DNA from: Paraburkholderia sp. CNPSo 3272
GTDB taxonomy: Bacteria; Pseudomonadota; Gammaproteobacteria; Burkholderiales; Burkholderiaceae
Assembly: GCF_024206495.1 (NCBI RefSeq)
Contig: NZ_JAMBPQ010000013.1
Coordinates: 62,001 to 126,000, forward strand
Direction: 5' to 3'
Length of the DNA: 64,000 nucleotides
Both the position numbers and the translations under genes were made by a program. Positions 8,769 to 17,750 of the stretch are shown here, in pieces. Under the pieces are notes generated by a model. It had not been told where the DNA came from and ran no database searches. It was given only the letters and a program-made list of their open reading frames with translations. Positions within the stretch are counted from its first letter, which is position 1. The number at the start of each line of letters is the position of its first letter.

Positions 8769-11282
8769 TCAGTTTTCGGCCTGCTGTGCGCCAACCGGCA
8801 CGAGCTTCAGCGTATGCACCGCTGTGCCCGGCAGGAACGGCGCCGCGTCGCCATGCACCCACGTTTCATGCCCCGCGAGAAAATACGGCGACATGGGATT
8901 GCCCGACTGCCCGCCCGGCATCTCGAAGATGCCGTCCTGCTCGCGCCCCGGCGACACCGCGAAACGCTCGGACGCGCCAAACACCGGCGTCTGCACGCGC
9001 GGCATGTTGATGTCGCCCGGCAGCGGGTCATGCGGCGCGCTGAGCCAGTCGCGAACCCCCGGCAGCCACGCCGGCACCATGCGTGCGAACGGATGCGCAA
9101 TGGTCGAGCGGTTGCGCTCGCCCCAGCACGCATCTTCGAGCCTGGTGCCCTTGGGCAATCGGGCGATGGCGTGATCGATGCGGTCCAGCATGAACGCGCG
9201 CCAGTCAGCGAAGCCGCCCGGTATCCACGCGCGATGGTCGGCCAGCGTCTCCATCGTCGCTTCGTAGCGGGAGTTCGCCGCGCGATAGCTGAGGTACGGC
9301 GCAATCGCGGCCATCTGCTTGTCCAGTACACCGAACCATGCTTCGTAGAGCGAATCGTAGAACGCACGCACCAGCCGGTAGCCGACTGCATCGACATCGG
9401 CGCGGCCATCCCACGCCTGAACGAGGCGCCGGAATCCGGCGCGGTGGGGATGGCCGTCGAGCGCGTGTGCATCGAGCGCGTCGAGCGCCACGCGTCGCCA
9501 GTACTCGATCCAGAACGCGCGGTCGTCGGTCTGCACCGCGAGCATGTCGCGCTCGCTCGCGTGCGGCAGCGCGAGCAGGTCGTTGCGAATCTGCGTGGCG
9601 CGCGCGCCGAGATCCGTGCCGGCGTCGCCGATCTGCGCCACTTCCTCCAGCGGCAGGGTACGGTTGTTCGCGGTCCATATCCGGCCGGCCGGCGGATCGA
9701 CGCGCACGGGATACGCATCAGGCGGCCGATACCCTTGCCAACCGGTGTACGTTCCGGAGCGGTACGGCAAGCTCGCGAGCGCCGCGGCCGTGCTGTCCGC
9801 ATCGGCATCCGCAAAGCGCGGCAGCGGCCCGGCAAGCGTCCAGCCGATATGGCCTTGCGCGTCGGCCACCATGAAGTTCTGCGTCGGCATGCCGAAGGTC
9901 TGCGCGGCGTGCACCGCGTCGGCGACGTTCGTGATGCCTTCGAGCCGCATGAAGTTCATGTTGGTCGCCTGCGGATCCTGCGCGACCCAATGCAATGCAT
10001 ACCCATGCTCGCCGACAACGAGTTGCGGCCCCCAGCGCGTTTGCACGACCGGCAGATCGACGCTCGCTCCGCCGTTCACGCCGAGCCGCTCCTGGATCAC
10101 CTGCGCCCGCTCCCATCCGCCGTCCGGGACGCGGTAGCGCAGTGGATCGGCCGGATCGCGTTGAAGCTCCACCAGGTCGACGAAGCGCCCATAGCTGTTC
10201 GTGAAGCCCCACGCGATATGGCCGTTGCTGCCGGCCACGACGAACGGCGTACCCGGCAAGCTGACGCCCGTAACACGCCGCTCGCCGCCGCCTTCTGGCG
10301 CGGGATAGACGAGCGAGATCCGGTACCAGATGTTCGGCAGCGACAGGCCGAGGTGCATGTCGCTCGCGAGCAGCGCGCCGCCGTGTGCGCTGTGTGCGCC
10401 GTCGACCGCGAAACCGTTGCTGCCGACCATCGAATCGACCGCGCTCCCGCCGCCTGCGAAGCCGCTCACGAAACCGGGCAGGCCGGCGAGCAGCGCGGCC
10501 GCATCCGGTTGGGCATCGACGGCGGACTGCGTTGACGGGAGCCATGATGGCGGGGCGGCGGGCAGCGCAGCCGGCGGGCGCGCCAACGCGCGCAGCCCGT
10601 CGAGAGGCGCGTCCCAGTGGCTCGTCTCAGGGAGCAGGAACGCAAGCAGATCGGCCGGTACACGCTCGCGCAGCGCCGCGCGAGAGAGTACGCGCCTCAC
10701 CTGGTCGTACTGAAGATCGAAGTACATCGCGTAGACGGCGAGCACCGTGTCCTCGGGACGCCACGGCGCCGGTTGCGCGCGCAACAGCCAGTATTCGAAC
10801 GGTCGCGCGCGAAGCGAGCGCAGGCCGTCGTTGACACCCGCCGTATAGCGCTCGATCAGGCCCCGCTGGTCGGCGGAGAGCGCCGCGAGCGCCGCCTGCG
10901 CGTGTTCGCGAAAGCGCAAGGGCCGGTCGCGTCGGTCCAGCGGCAGCGCCGCCGGGCCGATGAGCGCCGCCATCTCGCCTGCGGCGACCCGGCGCAGCAA
11001 ATCCATCTGCAAGAAGCGGTCCTGCGCATGAAGGAAGCCGGTCGCATAGGCAACGTCGCCACGCGTGCCGCCCTGCACTGTCGCCACGCCGAGCGCGTCG
11101 CGCCCGATCGTCACCGGTGCGGAAAGCGGCGCGGCACGGGTGCCTTCCAATTGTGGCAAGCTGCCGCGCAATGTCAGCCAGCCCGCCAGCACCAAGGCAG
11201 CCGGGACGATGACGGCGGCACACAGCAGCATCAGCGGCCACGCACGGCGCCGCTTTGACGGGAGAAGGCTCGAACGGGTCAT
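8769..11282 (-). CDS. Penicillin acylase family (Ntn) amidohydrolase
   Basis: This 837-residue precursor belongs to the N-terminal-nucleophile acylases, which cleave amide bonds such as penicillins, cephalosporins or acyl-homoserine lactones. A membrane helix or signal (residues 14-38) is followed by the alpha-chain region (ending near 287). The processing site reads VGSNGFAV, giving the nucleophile Ser at about residue 288, and the beta chain follows with HLGLSLPNIWY and GIAWGFTNSYG-like oxyanion and binding strands. The match to the family is strong but the natural acyl substrate cannot be told; quorum-signal and beta-lactam acylases share this layout. The gene stands alone. Confidence 0.9.
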   Translation of the reverse strand: MTRSSLLPSKRRRAWPLMLLCAAVIVPAALVLAGWLTLRGSLPQLEGTRAAPLSAPVTIGRDALGVATVQGGTRGDVAYATGFLHAQDRFLQMDLLRRVAAGEMAALIGPAALPLDRRDRPLRFREHAQAALAALSADQRGLIERYTAGVNDGLRSLRARPFEYWLLRAQPAPWRPEDTVLAVYAMYFDLQYDQVRRVLSRAALRERVPADLLAFLLPETSHWDAPLDGLRALARPPAALPAAPPSWLPSTQSAVDAQPDAAALLAGLPGFVSGFAGGGSAVDSMVGSNGFAVDGAHSAHGGALLASDMHLGLSLPNIWYRISLVYPAPEGGGERRVTGVSLPGTPFVVAGSNGHIAWGFTNSYGRFVDLVELQRDPADPLRYRVPDGGWERAQVIQERLGVNGGASVDLPVVQTRWGPQLVVGEHGYALHWVAQDPQATNMNFMRLEGITNVADAVHAAQTFGMPTQNFMVADAQGHIGWTLAGPLPRFADADADSTAAALASLPYRSGTYTGWQGYRPPDAYPVRVDPPAGRIWTANNRTLPLEEVAQIGDAGTDLGARATQIRNDLLALPHASERDMLAVQTDDRAFWIEYWRRVALDALDAHALDGHPHRAGFRRLVQAWDGRADVDAVGYRLVRAFYDSLYEAWFGVLDKQMAAIAPYLSYRAANSRYEATMETLADHRAWIPGGFADWRAFMLDRIDHAIARLPKGTRLEDACWGERNRSTIAHPFARMVPAWLPGVRDWLSAPHDPLPGDINMPRVQTPVFGASERFAVSPGREQDGIFEMPGGQSGNPMSPYFLAGHETWVHGDAAPFLPGTAVHTLKLVPVGAQQAEN

Positions 11283-11514
11283 GGAGAAGCACGCGGGTCG
11301 TTGTGTTCAGCGCTTCCAGGCGCGGCGACCGGATCGGCCGGACGCCGTACGACCATAGCATGACCCTGTGGCAACAACGCGCAGGGGAGGCGACGCGACC
11401 ACCATCCCCTTCCCCGAGTTTCCTCGGCGCGACACCCTGCCATCTGCCAGCGTGCCGCGGAAGGAACACAATCTCAATATAGCGTTCTGACCGAGATCGC
11501 ACAGGGGCAACAAC

Positions 11515-11718
11515 ATGGCAAAGAAGTTTCCGATTCACCCGCTGCACCCCGAGCGCCTGTGCTGGGGCTGCGACCACTACTGCCCGGCCAACGACATGCG
11601 ATGCGGCAACGGCCAGAGCCGCACGCAGCATCCGGCCGAACTGCTCGGCGACGACTGGCTCGAACAGGGCGACTGGGGCATCGAAGTCGATGCGTCCGGC
11701 AAAAGCGTCACGCCTTAA
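11515..11718 (+). CDS. DUF3079 family small Cys-rich protein
   Basis: The 67-residue product matches the DUF3079 pattern common in Burkholderia and relatives: MAKKFPIHPLHPERLCWGCD, then CPANDMRCGNG, and a Trp-rich acidic segment DDWLEQGDW. Four cysteines (C-x2-C ... C-x5-C) could bind a metal. No signal peptide is seen, so it is cytoplasmic. The function of the family is unknown. It is a single gene divergent from the acylase. Confidence 0.85.
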   Translation: MAKKFPIHPLHPERLCWGCDHYCPANDMRCGNGQSRTQHPAELLGDDWLEQGDWGIEVDASGKSVTP

Positions 11719-11739
11719 CGCGCGAATTCAACCGCGCAA

Positions 11740-12519
11740 TCAGATATGAATGCCGCCAGCCACCTCGATGCGCTGGGCGTTCACCCAGCCAAAGTCATCC
11801 GACAGTAGACCCGCAATCACGGGCCCAACGTCAGTCGGCAAGCCCACGCGGCCCAGCGCGGTATGTTCCGCCACCGCCTTGTTGACCTCCGGATTGTCCC
11901 GCACGATGCCGCCGCTGAAGTCGGTCGCAATGGCGCCCGGCGCCACGACGTTGACGGCAATCCGGCGCGGCGCGAGTTCGAGCGCCATATAGCGCGTCAG
12001 CGCTTCGACAGCCGCCTTCATCGGGCCATATATCGAGCGGCCCGGGTACGCGAAACGGGCAAGTCCCGAGGAGATGTTCACGATCCGGCCGCCGTCATGA
12101 ATGAGCGGCAGCAGCTTTTGCGTCAGCAGGAACGGCCCCTTGAAATGCACCGCGAACTGCGCGTCGAGTTCCGCTTCGGTGCCCGCTGCGAGCGTGGCCG
12201 TCGAGGAGATACCGGCATTGTTCACCAGATAATCGAAGCCCGTTGCATTCAGCGTCGCAAGCGCTTCTCGCAGGCGCGCGACGAAGTCGTCGAACGCGCC
12301 CGAACTTGCGATGTTCAACTGCAGGGCGATCGCACGGCCGCCCGCTTGCGCGACCTCGGCGCAGACCTTCTCTGCCTGCTCTCGATTGGTGTTGTAAGTG
12401 AAAACCGTTTGGACGCCGCGGCTTGCCAGCCGCAGCACCGTGTCGCGGCCGATCCCGCGGCTGCCTCCGGTGACGACCGCGATTTTCGGACCCGACTGAC
12501 CGCCGTTGTTCGTTGCCAT
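11740..12519 (-). CDS. SDR family oxidoreductase (classical, NAD(P)-dependent)
   Basis: This is a classical short-chain dehydrogenase of 259 residues. The Rossmann nucleotide motif is VVTGGSRGIGRDT near the N-terminus, with NNAG, the active-site YGPMK (Tyr and Lys), and catalytic Ser in NISSGLARF. The ATG at 12519 is favoured over an in-frame ATG 15 codons upstream because AGAGGTG lies just before it. It is transcribed divergently from the AraC-type regulator at 12672 with 152 bases between, a usual regulator-target pairing. The substrate is unknown. Confidence 0.9.
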   Translation of the reverse strand: MATNNGGQSGPKIAVVTGGSRGIGRDTVLRLASRGVQTVFTYNTNREQAEKVCAEVAQAGGRAIALQLNIASSGAFDDFVARLREALATLNATGFDYLVNNAGISSTATLAAGTEAELDAQFAVHFKGPFLLTQKLLPLIHDGGRIVNISSGLARFAYPGRSIYGPMKAAVEALTRYMALELAPRRIAVNVVAPGAIATDFSGGIVRDNPEVNKAVAEHTALGRVGLPTDVGPVIAGLLSDDFGWVNAQRIEVAGGIHI

Positions 12520-12671
12520 TTGGCACCTCTCGCTGTGGTGGATAGCGTCGATTCTGCGCCTCACGCCACCAGCGAGTGAATACCCGAATCTCCCCGATTC
12601 TTGCCTAATCCTGCTTCGCTGACTAAGATGGGTCGGCGCGCGCTTTCTGTCGCGCGTCCTTATCGAGCCCC

Positions 12672-13568
12672 ATGACGAACGAACTCTCTATCGCCCTGCT
12701 GCGCTACACGCGAGCGCAGCAGGGCACGAGCCCCTACAGCACCGCTGTCGACGGACTGCTCATTCTGCGCTCCGACCACCCCGCGCCGCCCGCGTTTCGC
12801 TCGGCGCGGCCGGCTCTGTGCATCGTCGCCCAGGGCGCCAAATGGGCCAGTTTTGGCGGGGAACAGCTGGAGTACCGGGCCGGTCAAGCGCTCGTGGTCG
12901 GCGTGGAAACGCCGTCGCAGGGCCGCGTGTTCGAGGCGAGCCCGGCCAAACCATGCCTGGTTCTGATTCTCGAACTGGAGCTGGCCATGTTGCGCGCCGT
13001 GGCGAAGGAGATGTCGCCTGTGCCCGTGCCGGCGGCGGACGCCGGCCGCGGCGTATTCGTCGCGAACTTCGACGGCCCCCTCGCCGATTGCGCGCTGCGC
13101 GCCGTGCGCCTGCTGGACACGCCCGACGCCATCGGCATGCTGTACCCCATGCTGATGCGCGAGATCTGCTACTGGTTGCTAAGCGGTCCGAATGGATCGG
13201 AGATCGCGAGGCTGGCGTCGACCGAAAGCCCTTCTCACAGCCTGATGCGCGCGGTGGAAAATTTGCGGGCGCGGTTTGCCGAACCCGTGCGGGTGGAAGA
13301 CCTGGCGGCAGTCGCCCAGCTCAGCGCTTCGGCGTTCCACCGGCAGTTCAAGGCGCTGACAGGACTGCCGCCCCTTCAGTACCAGAAGCAGTTGCGGCTG
13401 CTGGAAGCTCGCAGACTGCTGCTTTCGCTGTCGATGAGCGTACAGGCCGCCGCATTCGAAGTGGGATACGAGAGCGCCTCGCAGTTCAGCCGCGAATACA
13501 CGCGGATGTTTGGCGTACCGCCAAAAAAAGACTCATCTCAAGCGAAGACAATGCGCGAGGCCGCGTAG
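12672..13568 (+). CDS. AraC family transcriptional regulator with AraC-type N-terminal cupin domain
   Basis: The N-terminal half (about 20-160) matches the AraC_N group seen beside oxidoreductases: LCIVAQGAKWASFGGEQLEYRAG then VETPSQG. The C-terminal DNA-binding domain (about 195-290) has two helix-turn-helices, RVEDLAAVAQLSASAFHRQFK and SVQAAAFEVGYESASQFSREY ending in MFGVPPKKD. It lies back to back with the SDR gene and probably controls it in response to a small molecule. The 298-residue length is normal for the subgroup. Confidence 0.92.
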   Translation: MTNELSIALLRYTRAQQGTSPYSTAVDGLLILRSDHPAPPAFRSARPALCIVAQGAKWASFGGEQLEYRAGQALVVGVETPSQGRVFEASPAKPCLVLILELELAMLRAVAKEMSPVPVPAADAGRGVFVANFDGPLADCALRAVRLLDTPDAIGMLYPMLMREICYWLLSGPNGSEIARLASTESPSHSLMRAVENLRARFAEPVRVEDLAAVAQLSASAFHRQFKALTGLPPLQYQKQLRLLEARRLLLSLSMSVQAAAFEVGYESASQFSREYTRMFGVPPKKDSSQAKTMREAA

Positions 13569-13582
13569 CCACCTCCGGTGAC

Positions 13583-13621
13583 ACGCGGCGCGAGAGCGGT
13601 GCATCCTCTCTCGCGCCGTGT
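13583..13621. terminator. Long hairpin between convergent genes
   Basis: Arms 13583-13596 and 13608-13621 pair over 14 positions (one G-U) around an 11-base loop. The hairpin lies between the AraC gene stop and the 3' end of the binding-protein gene on the other strand, so it can serve both. No clear T-run follows. Confidence 0.55.
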
Positions 13622-13645
13622 ACACGTCACGCGAGACGCGTCATG

Positions 13646-14425
13646 TCACTTGCCGTACACGTCGAAGTCGAAGTACTTCTTCTCGATCTTCTTGTACGTG
13701 CCGTCCTTGATGATGCTGGCGATCGCGCCATCGATCTTCGTCTTGAGCGCGGCGTCTTCCTTGCGCAGGCCGATGCCGGCGCCGTTGCCGAGCGTTTCCG
13801 GATCGTCGAGGTCGCCGCCCGCGAAGCTGTAGCCCTTGCCGCGCGGCGTCTTCAGGAAGCCCACGTCGGCCTGCACGGCGTCTTGCAGCGCGGCGTCCAC
13901 ACGGCCGGCCAGCAGGTCCTGATAGACCTGGTCCTGGTTCTGGTAAGGCACGACCTCTACACCTGCCGTTGCCCAATGCGCCTTTGCGTAGGCTTCCTGA
14001 ATCGTGCCCTGCTCCACGCCCACGCGCTTGCCCTTGAGCGATTCCGCGGTCGGCATGATGCCCGAGCCCGTCTTGGCGACGAGACGCGTCGGCGTGTTGA
14101 ACAGTTTGTCCGAGAACGCGATCTGCTCTTTGCGCGCCGGGGTCATCGACATCGACGACAGCACGCCGTCGAACTTGCGCGCCTTGAGCGCCGGAATCAT
14201 GCCGTCGAAGTCGTTCTCGACCCAGACACATTTGGCATTCAGACGGTGGCAGATCTCGTTGCCGAGATCGATGTCGAAGCCGACCAGTTTGCCGTCCGGT
14301 GCCTTCGATTCAAACGGTGGATAGCTTGCATCGACACCAAAGCGAATGGTGTCCGCGGCAAAGGCGCCGACGCTGGCCGTGGAGGCAATCAAGGCAATGG
14401 ATACGGCTGCAAACAACTTTTTCAT
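13646..14425 (-). CDS. Amino-acid ABC transporter substrate-binding protein (HisJ/ArgT-like)
   Basis: This 259-residue periplasmic protein binds an amino acid, probably basic (lysine/arginine/ornithine/histidine group). A signal peptide (MKKLFAAVSIALIASTASVGAFA) is cleaved before ADTIRFG. Family-3 motifs follow: DASYPPFESKAPDGKLVGFDIDLGNEIC, DGMIPALKARKFDGVLSSMS, GKRVGVEQGTIQEAY and DAALQDAVQADVGFL. The ATG at 14425 is preceded by AGGGGGAT; a longer frame upstream lacks a signal peptide at its start. No permease or ATPase is adjacent, so it must partner with a transporter encoded elsewhere. Confidence 0.92.
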   Translation of the reverse strand: MKKLFAAVSIALIASTASVGAFAADTIRFGVDASYPPFESKAPDGKLVGFDIDLGNEICHRLNAKCVWVENDFDGMIPALKARKFDGVLSSMSMTPARKEQIAFSDKLFNTPTRLVAKTGSGIMPTAESLKGKRVGVEQGTIQEAYAKAHWATAGVEVVPYQNQDQVYQDLLAGRVDAALQDAVQADVGFLKTPRGKGYSFAGGDLDDPETLGNGAGIGLRKEDAALKTKIDGAIASIIKDGTYKKIEKKYFDFDVYGK

Positions 14426-14669
14426 GGGATCCCCCTCGGTTCTGGATATCAGGGTGGTCAAGACATGGACACCGCCCGCATGGTTGCGGCGCGGACATTC
14501 CCCCGCGGCGCACACCACGAGCGTGATCGACGCTGTGGGTGCACCTGCGCCCGGCAAGGTAGCAGTCCAGAATACTCGCGTCGAGTCGTCAAAAACAGGC
14601 GGAAACACCTATGGCAGGGAAGACCCTAAAGCGAGTTGAAGGCGGCGTTTGAAAGCGGCAATAGAAGAC

Positions 14670-15701
14670 TTACCAGAATGTCCAGTTGCTCTTGCCGGCG
14701 CGAGCCGTGCGCCGCAAGCGCTTGACGCGGTACATCTCCTGGTCCGCCTGGTCGAGCGCCTGCTGGGCACTCACGAAGCGCACCGCGACGCAGCCAGCAG
14801 TCGCTCCCTCGTAATGCAGACGCATGTTCGGCAAGGTATATTCGCCCGCCGTCATCGCGGAGACATGACTCGCGATGACGGCGGCCATGCTCGCCGCCTG
14901 ATCGTAATCGGCCGGCCCCGATGCAACGAAAACGAACTCGTCGCCGCCGATGCGCGCGAGCAGACCTCTTTCGGCAACCGCGGTCAGCAGACGCCCGGCG
15001 CACGCTTGCAGAAACTGGTCGCCCACCACGTGGCCCCGCTGATCGTTCAGTTCCTTGAAACCGTCCAGATCGATCATGCACACCACGACATACGAGCCGT
15101 CCGATGCGGCGTGCGCCATCAGGCGCCCGAGTTCCTCGTACAGCGCGCGCCGGTTCGGCAGTCCCGTCATATCGTCGATCAGGGCGCGTTGTGCCAGATG
15201 CTCGTTGGCGAGCGTGAGTTGTTCGATGAGCCGCTCGCGTTCGATATGCTCCGAGATCAGTTTTGCGAAGACATTCAGCGCGCCGCGCGCCCGCGAGCTG
15301 ACTTCGAGGCTCTCGCGGCTGAAGCCGCATAGCGTACCGATGACGGCGCCGCCTTCCGCGCAGACCGGCGCGCTCGCGTAGGTGCAAATGCCGAGTTCGG
15401 AGGCCGCCCGCGAATCGCCCCAGATGTCCTTGACGTTGCTGACCACGCGCCGCCCGCTTTCCAGACTGCGCTTGCAGAGGGTGTCGAACCACTGAACCTG
15501 CAGGCCCTCCATGAGTTGCACGTCGCCGTCGTTGCGCGAGTAGAGGACGGTCTGCACCTCGCGGCCGAAGTCGATCGATGTCAGGTAGGTCGACTCAAAT
15601 CCGGTCAAGATTCCAAGCATCTCGAGAAGCGGCCGCACGAGTCCTTCCAGATTCTCGGCCGCGACAACCTTCTGGGAAAGCCGCTCAAGCAATTCATCCA
15701 T
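14670..15701 (-). CDS. GAF-GGDEF diguanylate cyclase
   Basis: The predicted enzyme makes cyclic di-GMP from two GTP. A GAF-like sensor domain occupies about residues 20-165 and a GGDEF domain about 175-335. The active-site loop reads RIGGDEFVF, the metal/nucleotide segment is MIDLDGFKELND, and the linker signature LIDDMTGLPNRRAL is typical. No membrane helix is seen, so it is a cytoplasmic sensor. An RxxD inhibitory site is not evident in front of GGDEF. It lies upstream of the amino-acid binding protein on the same strand but 244 bases away, so it is probably separately transcribed. Confidence 0.92.
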   Translation of the reverse strand: MDELLERLSQKVVAAENLEGLVRPLLEMLGILTGFESTYLTSIDFGREVQTVLYSRNDGDVQLMEGLQVQWFDTLCKRSLESGRRVVSNVKDIWGDSRAASELGICTYASAPVCAEGGAVIGTLCGFSRESLEVSSRARGALNVFAKLISEHIERERLIEQLTLANEHLAQRALIDDMTGLPNRRALYEELGRLMAHAASDGSYVVVCMIDLDGFKELNDQRGHVVGDQFLQACAGRLLTAVAERGLLARIGGDEFVFVASGPADYDQAASMAAVIASHVSAMTAGEYTLPNMRLHYEGATAGCVAVRFVSAQQALDQADQEMYRVKRLRRTARAGKSNWTFW

Positions 15702-16493
15702 ATTGGCAATTCACCGTAAAGGAATTGAAACCCTGTTTTGGCAAGGGTCCTGCCAGCCGGGTTTTTGTGCCAATGACAGTAGCAGGTTTGCTATGACGAA
15801 TCCAAGCGGCTTTATCCCTGATGACTGGCGAGCGTATGGCGGCATTAAAGGCGCGGCGGCGGACGAGGCGCGCGGCGCAGATCGCGGCGAACTTCGCGAA
15901 GGCGCCAAACGCGCCGGCGCGAGCGGGCCGCGCGCATGCCCGCACTGTCACGCAAGCGGGACAGACCGCTTTCCCGCTCGATGCCGGCGTCATCCAACGC
16001 GCAGCCCGGGAAGTCGATCAGAGCTGAGAAGTCGGCATCTCGCCCAGCCGGGACGAAGACGCGGGCGAGTTCGGAAAAGAGGCGCTTGAACATGGGCAGT
16101 TACCCGGCATGATCACCGTTGCGGACGCCATTGCCCGGGAAATGATTGACCTGCCCGGTACCATGCGCCGGGTCGCAATCCAAGCCGGCGTCGATGCCGG
16201 CTTTCGTCAGCGCGAATTTTCCCTGGAATAAATTTGCCGGGCAAGCATTTCTTTAGCGCGATTCGGCGAGGTAGCGGGCTTCTCCGCCCAGCCGTCCGGG
16301 CAGATCGCATGACCTCACGTGAGATGCCACGCGACGGATGAAAGCAAAATGAAACGGATTTCGGCCGCGTGTGGCCCGCTCGGGCACGCGAATCGAAACA
16401 TAGCGAACCGCGACCGCCCGGCGCACGGCAGAAACCGGCGAACGATCGACGTTACACTAAGCGGCACGCGACTCGACGAACGAGGTACTTGCC
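15702..16493. other. Poorly coding stretch with conflicting small frames
   Basis: Several short frames look protein-like but none is convincing: plus-strand 15821-16027 (GERMAALKARRRTRRAAQIAANFAKA, 68 aa), minus-strand 15845-16093 (MFKRLFSELARVFVPAGRDADF, 82 aa) and the plus-strand 40-codon frame at 16109. They overlap and only one can be real at a given place. An 8-bp perfect palindrome TCACGTGA lies at 16315-16322. This stretch may be decayed genes or a regulatory RNA region; no known family was recognised. Confidence 0.3.
16109..16231 (+). CDS. Possible 40-aa small protein
   Basis: The frame starts ATG-ATC-ACC and encodes MITVADAIAREMIDL followed by a basic-hydrophobic segment ending FRQREFSLE. 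Amino-acid use is like a folded helical protein, and the same frame stays open upstream to a stop at 16025, so this might be the end of a longer, broken gene. A GC-rich inverted repeat (arms 16182-16189 and 16196-16203, six-base loop) lies inside the frame. No clear ribosome site precedes it. Function unknown; may be spurious. Confidence 0.25.
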   Translation: MITVADAIAREMIDLPGTMRRVAIQAGVDAGFRQREFSLE

Positions 16494-16985
16494 ATGCCAG
16501 CACCTGACGCCAGGCGCTCAATGCGACTTGTCTGCGCCTTGCTTTGCGTGCTGTTCTGGCTTGGCGGCTGCGCCGGGTTGATGGGAGACCCGCTGCGGGT
16601 CAACGTGGCGGGGCTCGAGCCGCTGCAGGGCGAAGGCATGGAGATGCGCTTCAACGTCAAGTTGCGCATCCAGAATCCCAACGACACGCCGGTCGAATTC
16701 AGCGGCGTGTCGCTGCAACTGGACCTGAACGGACAATCGTTCGCCAGCGGCGTGAGCGATCAAAGCGGCGTCGTGCCGCGCTTCGGTGAAGCGGTCATCG
16801 TCGTGCCGCTGACCGTGCCGGCATTCTCCGCCGTGCGCCAGGCTTTCGCCCTTGCGGGCAGCGCACAGGCCGGCAGCATTCCCTACGAAATACGCGGACG
16901 CCTGGCTGGCGGCATCGGCGGGGGCACGCGCTTCGTCGATCACGGTAAGCTGTCGCTGCCGACGCAGGGCCTGCTCGGCCCGTGA
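16494..16985 (+). CDS. LEA14-like (water-stress/hypersensitive-response domain) lipoprotein
   Basis: A lipoprotein signal ends in L-G-G-C at residue ~25, and the mature protein is a single LEA type 2 beta-sandwich domain: DPLRVNVAGLEPLQGEGMEMRFNVKLRIQNPNDTPVEFSGVSLQLDLNG is diagnostic. Such proteins are widespread in Proteobacteria as envelope lipoproteins with presumed stress-protective roles. The length of 163 residues is usual. The first Met (MPAPDARRSM) or the second at codon 10 could be the start. It is a single gene followed by kinase relics. Confidence 0.88.
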   Translation: MPAPDARRSMRLVCALLCVLFWLGGCAGLMGDPLRVNVAGLEPLQGEGMEMRFNVKLRIQNPNDTPVEFSGVSLQLDLNGQSFASGVSDQSGVVPRFGEAVIVVPLTVPAFSAVRQAFALAGSAQAGSIPYEIRGRLAGGIGGGTRFVDHGKLSLPTQGLLGP

Positions 16986-17272
16986 ACGGGCAGTTTCATC
17001 GAGCGCACCAGGCCCGAGGCGCTGCTGCGCGAGCGCGAAGCGAAGCTCGCGCACGTCGGCCGCATGAGCAAGGCGACCGCACCGCTGCATCTGCATGGCG
17101 ACGACGTGCGGCTCGCCCACGTTTCGTCGTTTCACTGCCCGTCGACCAGGCATTCGTGCCAGCCGCGCCGAATGGCGAAGCCGCCGCCGTCACCGGCTTC
17201 GACCGGCATCTCGTCAAACCCCTCGGCCTCGATCAGCTCACCGCAGCGCTCGCGCTTGCACGCGAGCGCTGA
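16986..17272 (+). pseudogene. Relics of a hybrid sensor histidine kinase
   Basis: Two fragments of one gene type survive in different frames. At 16998-17080 the translation IERTRPEALLREREAKLAHVGRMSKAT resembles the helix joining a PAS domain to the HisKA domain of sensor kinases (usually ...EALREREAELAHVARVTTLGE). At about 17190-17272, in another frame, VTGFDRHLVKPLGLDQLTAAL resembles the end of a response-regulator receiver domain. The histidine box tail, ATPase domain and most of the receiver are gone. A large internal deletion plus frameshift explains this. Confidence 0.6.
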
Positions 17273-17379
17273 TTCGCCGTTGCTTCGATCGCGGTGCTGC
17301 GGGCATTCGCGTTGCTCCACCGTGAGTGCGCAAGCGGAGCGCGCATATTCAACGACCCATTGAGCACAGGAGCACGAAA

Positions 17380-17649
17380 ATGGACACGAGACACGCACAC
17401 GCCGTCGCGAGCGAGGTCGCGGGAGAAGCGCAGCACCTGGCGGCCCGCATGCTACGCGACCCCGCCATGGGCCTGGCCGGCAAGGCAAAGATGCTGTACG
17501 GCAAGTCCCAGCAGGCCTTGAACAATGCCGCCGACGCCACACGCGACAACGTCGCCGACAAGCCCATGACGGCGCTCGGGCTCGCCGCCGCCGTCGGCTT
17601 CGCGCTCGGCGCGGCATGGATCCTGAACCGCAATAAATCGGAAGGCTGA
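17380..17649 (+). CDS. Small C-terminally membrane-anchored protein (DUF883/ElaB-YqjD-like)
   Basis: The 89-residue product has an amphipathic, Ala-rich helical region with GLAGKAKMLYGKSQQALNNAAD (similar to CsbD/DUF883 stress proteins), a DNVADKPM segment typical of the group, and one C-terminal membrane helix (LGLAAAVGFALGAAWIL) followed by basic residues. Related E. coli proteins (ElaB, YqjD) bind ribosomes at the membrane in stationary phase. The ATG at 17380 is preceded by AGGAG. The same frame opens further upstream without a good start. Confidence 0.75.
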   Translation: MDTRHAHAVASEVAGEAQHLAARMLRDPAMGLAGKAKMLYGKSQQALNNAADATRDNVADKPMTALGLAAAVGFALGAAWILNRNKSEG

Positions 17650-17750
17650 ACATCCGCCACAGGGCGGGAACGTTTTATGCGGGTCGTCCTGGAACTGCCT
17701 CACTGATGCGAATCGTGTGTCATCGCGAGGCGTAGTCAGGAGCCCCGCCC

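Noticed and set aside
8814-10535. Long plus-strand frame opposite the penicillin acylase gene
   Set aside because: It is antisense to a well-supported enzyme, has Arg-rich sense-less composition and comes from high GC at codon third positions.
12818-14629. Plus-strand 603-codon frame across the AraC gene and the binding protein
   Set aside because: It runs through the AraC gene out of frame and antisense to the binding protein, with no protein-like segment.
15845-16093. Minus-strand 82-aa frame beginning MFKRLFSELARVF
   Set aside because: It resembles a DUF1127-type start, but the rest becomes Arg-rich, it lacks a clear ribosome site and other frames compete, so it was not called as a gene.
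16182-16203. GC-rich inverted repeat as a terminator
   Set aside because: No T-run follows and no supported gene ends just before it.
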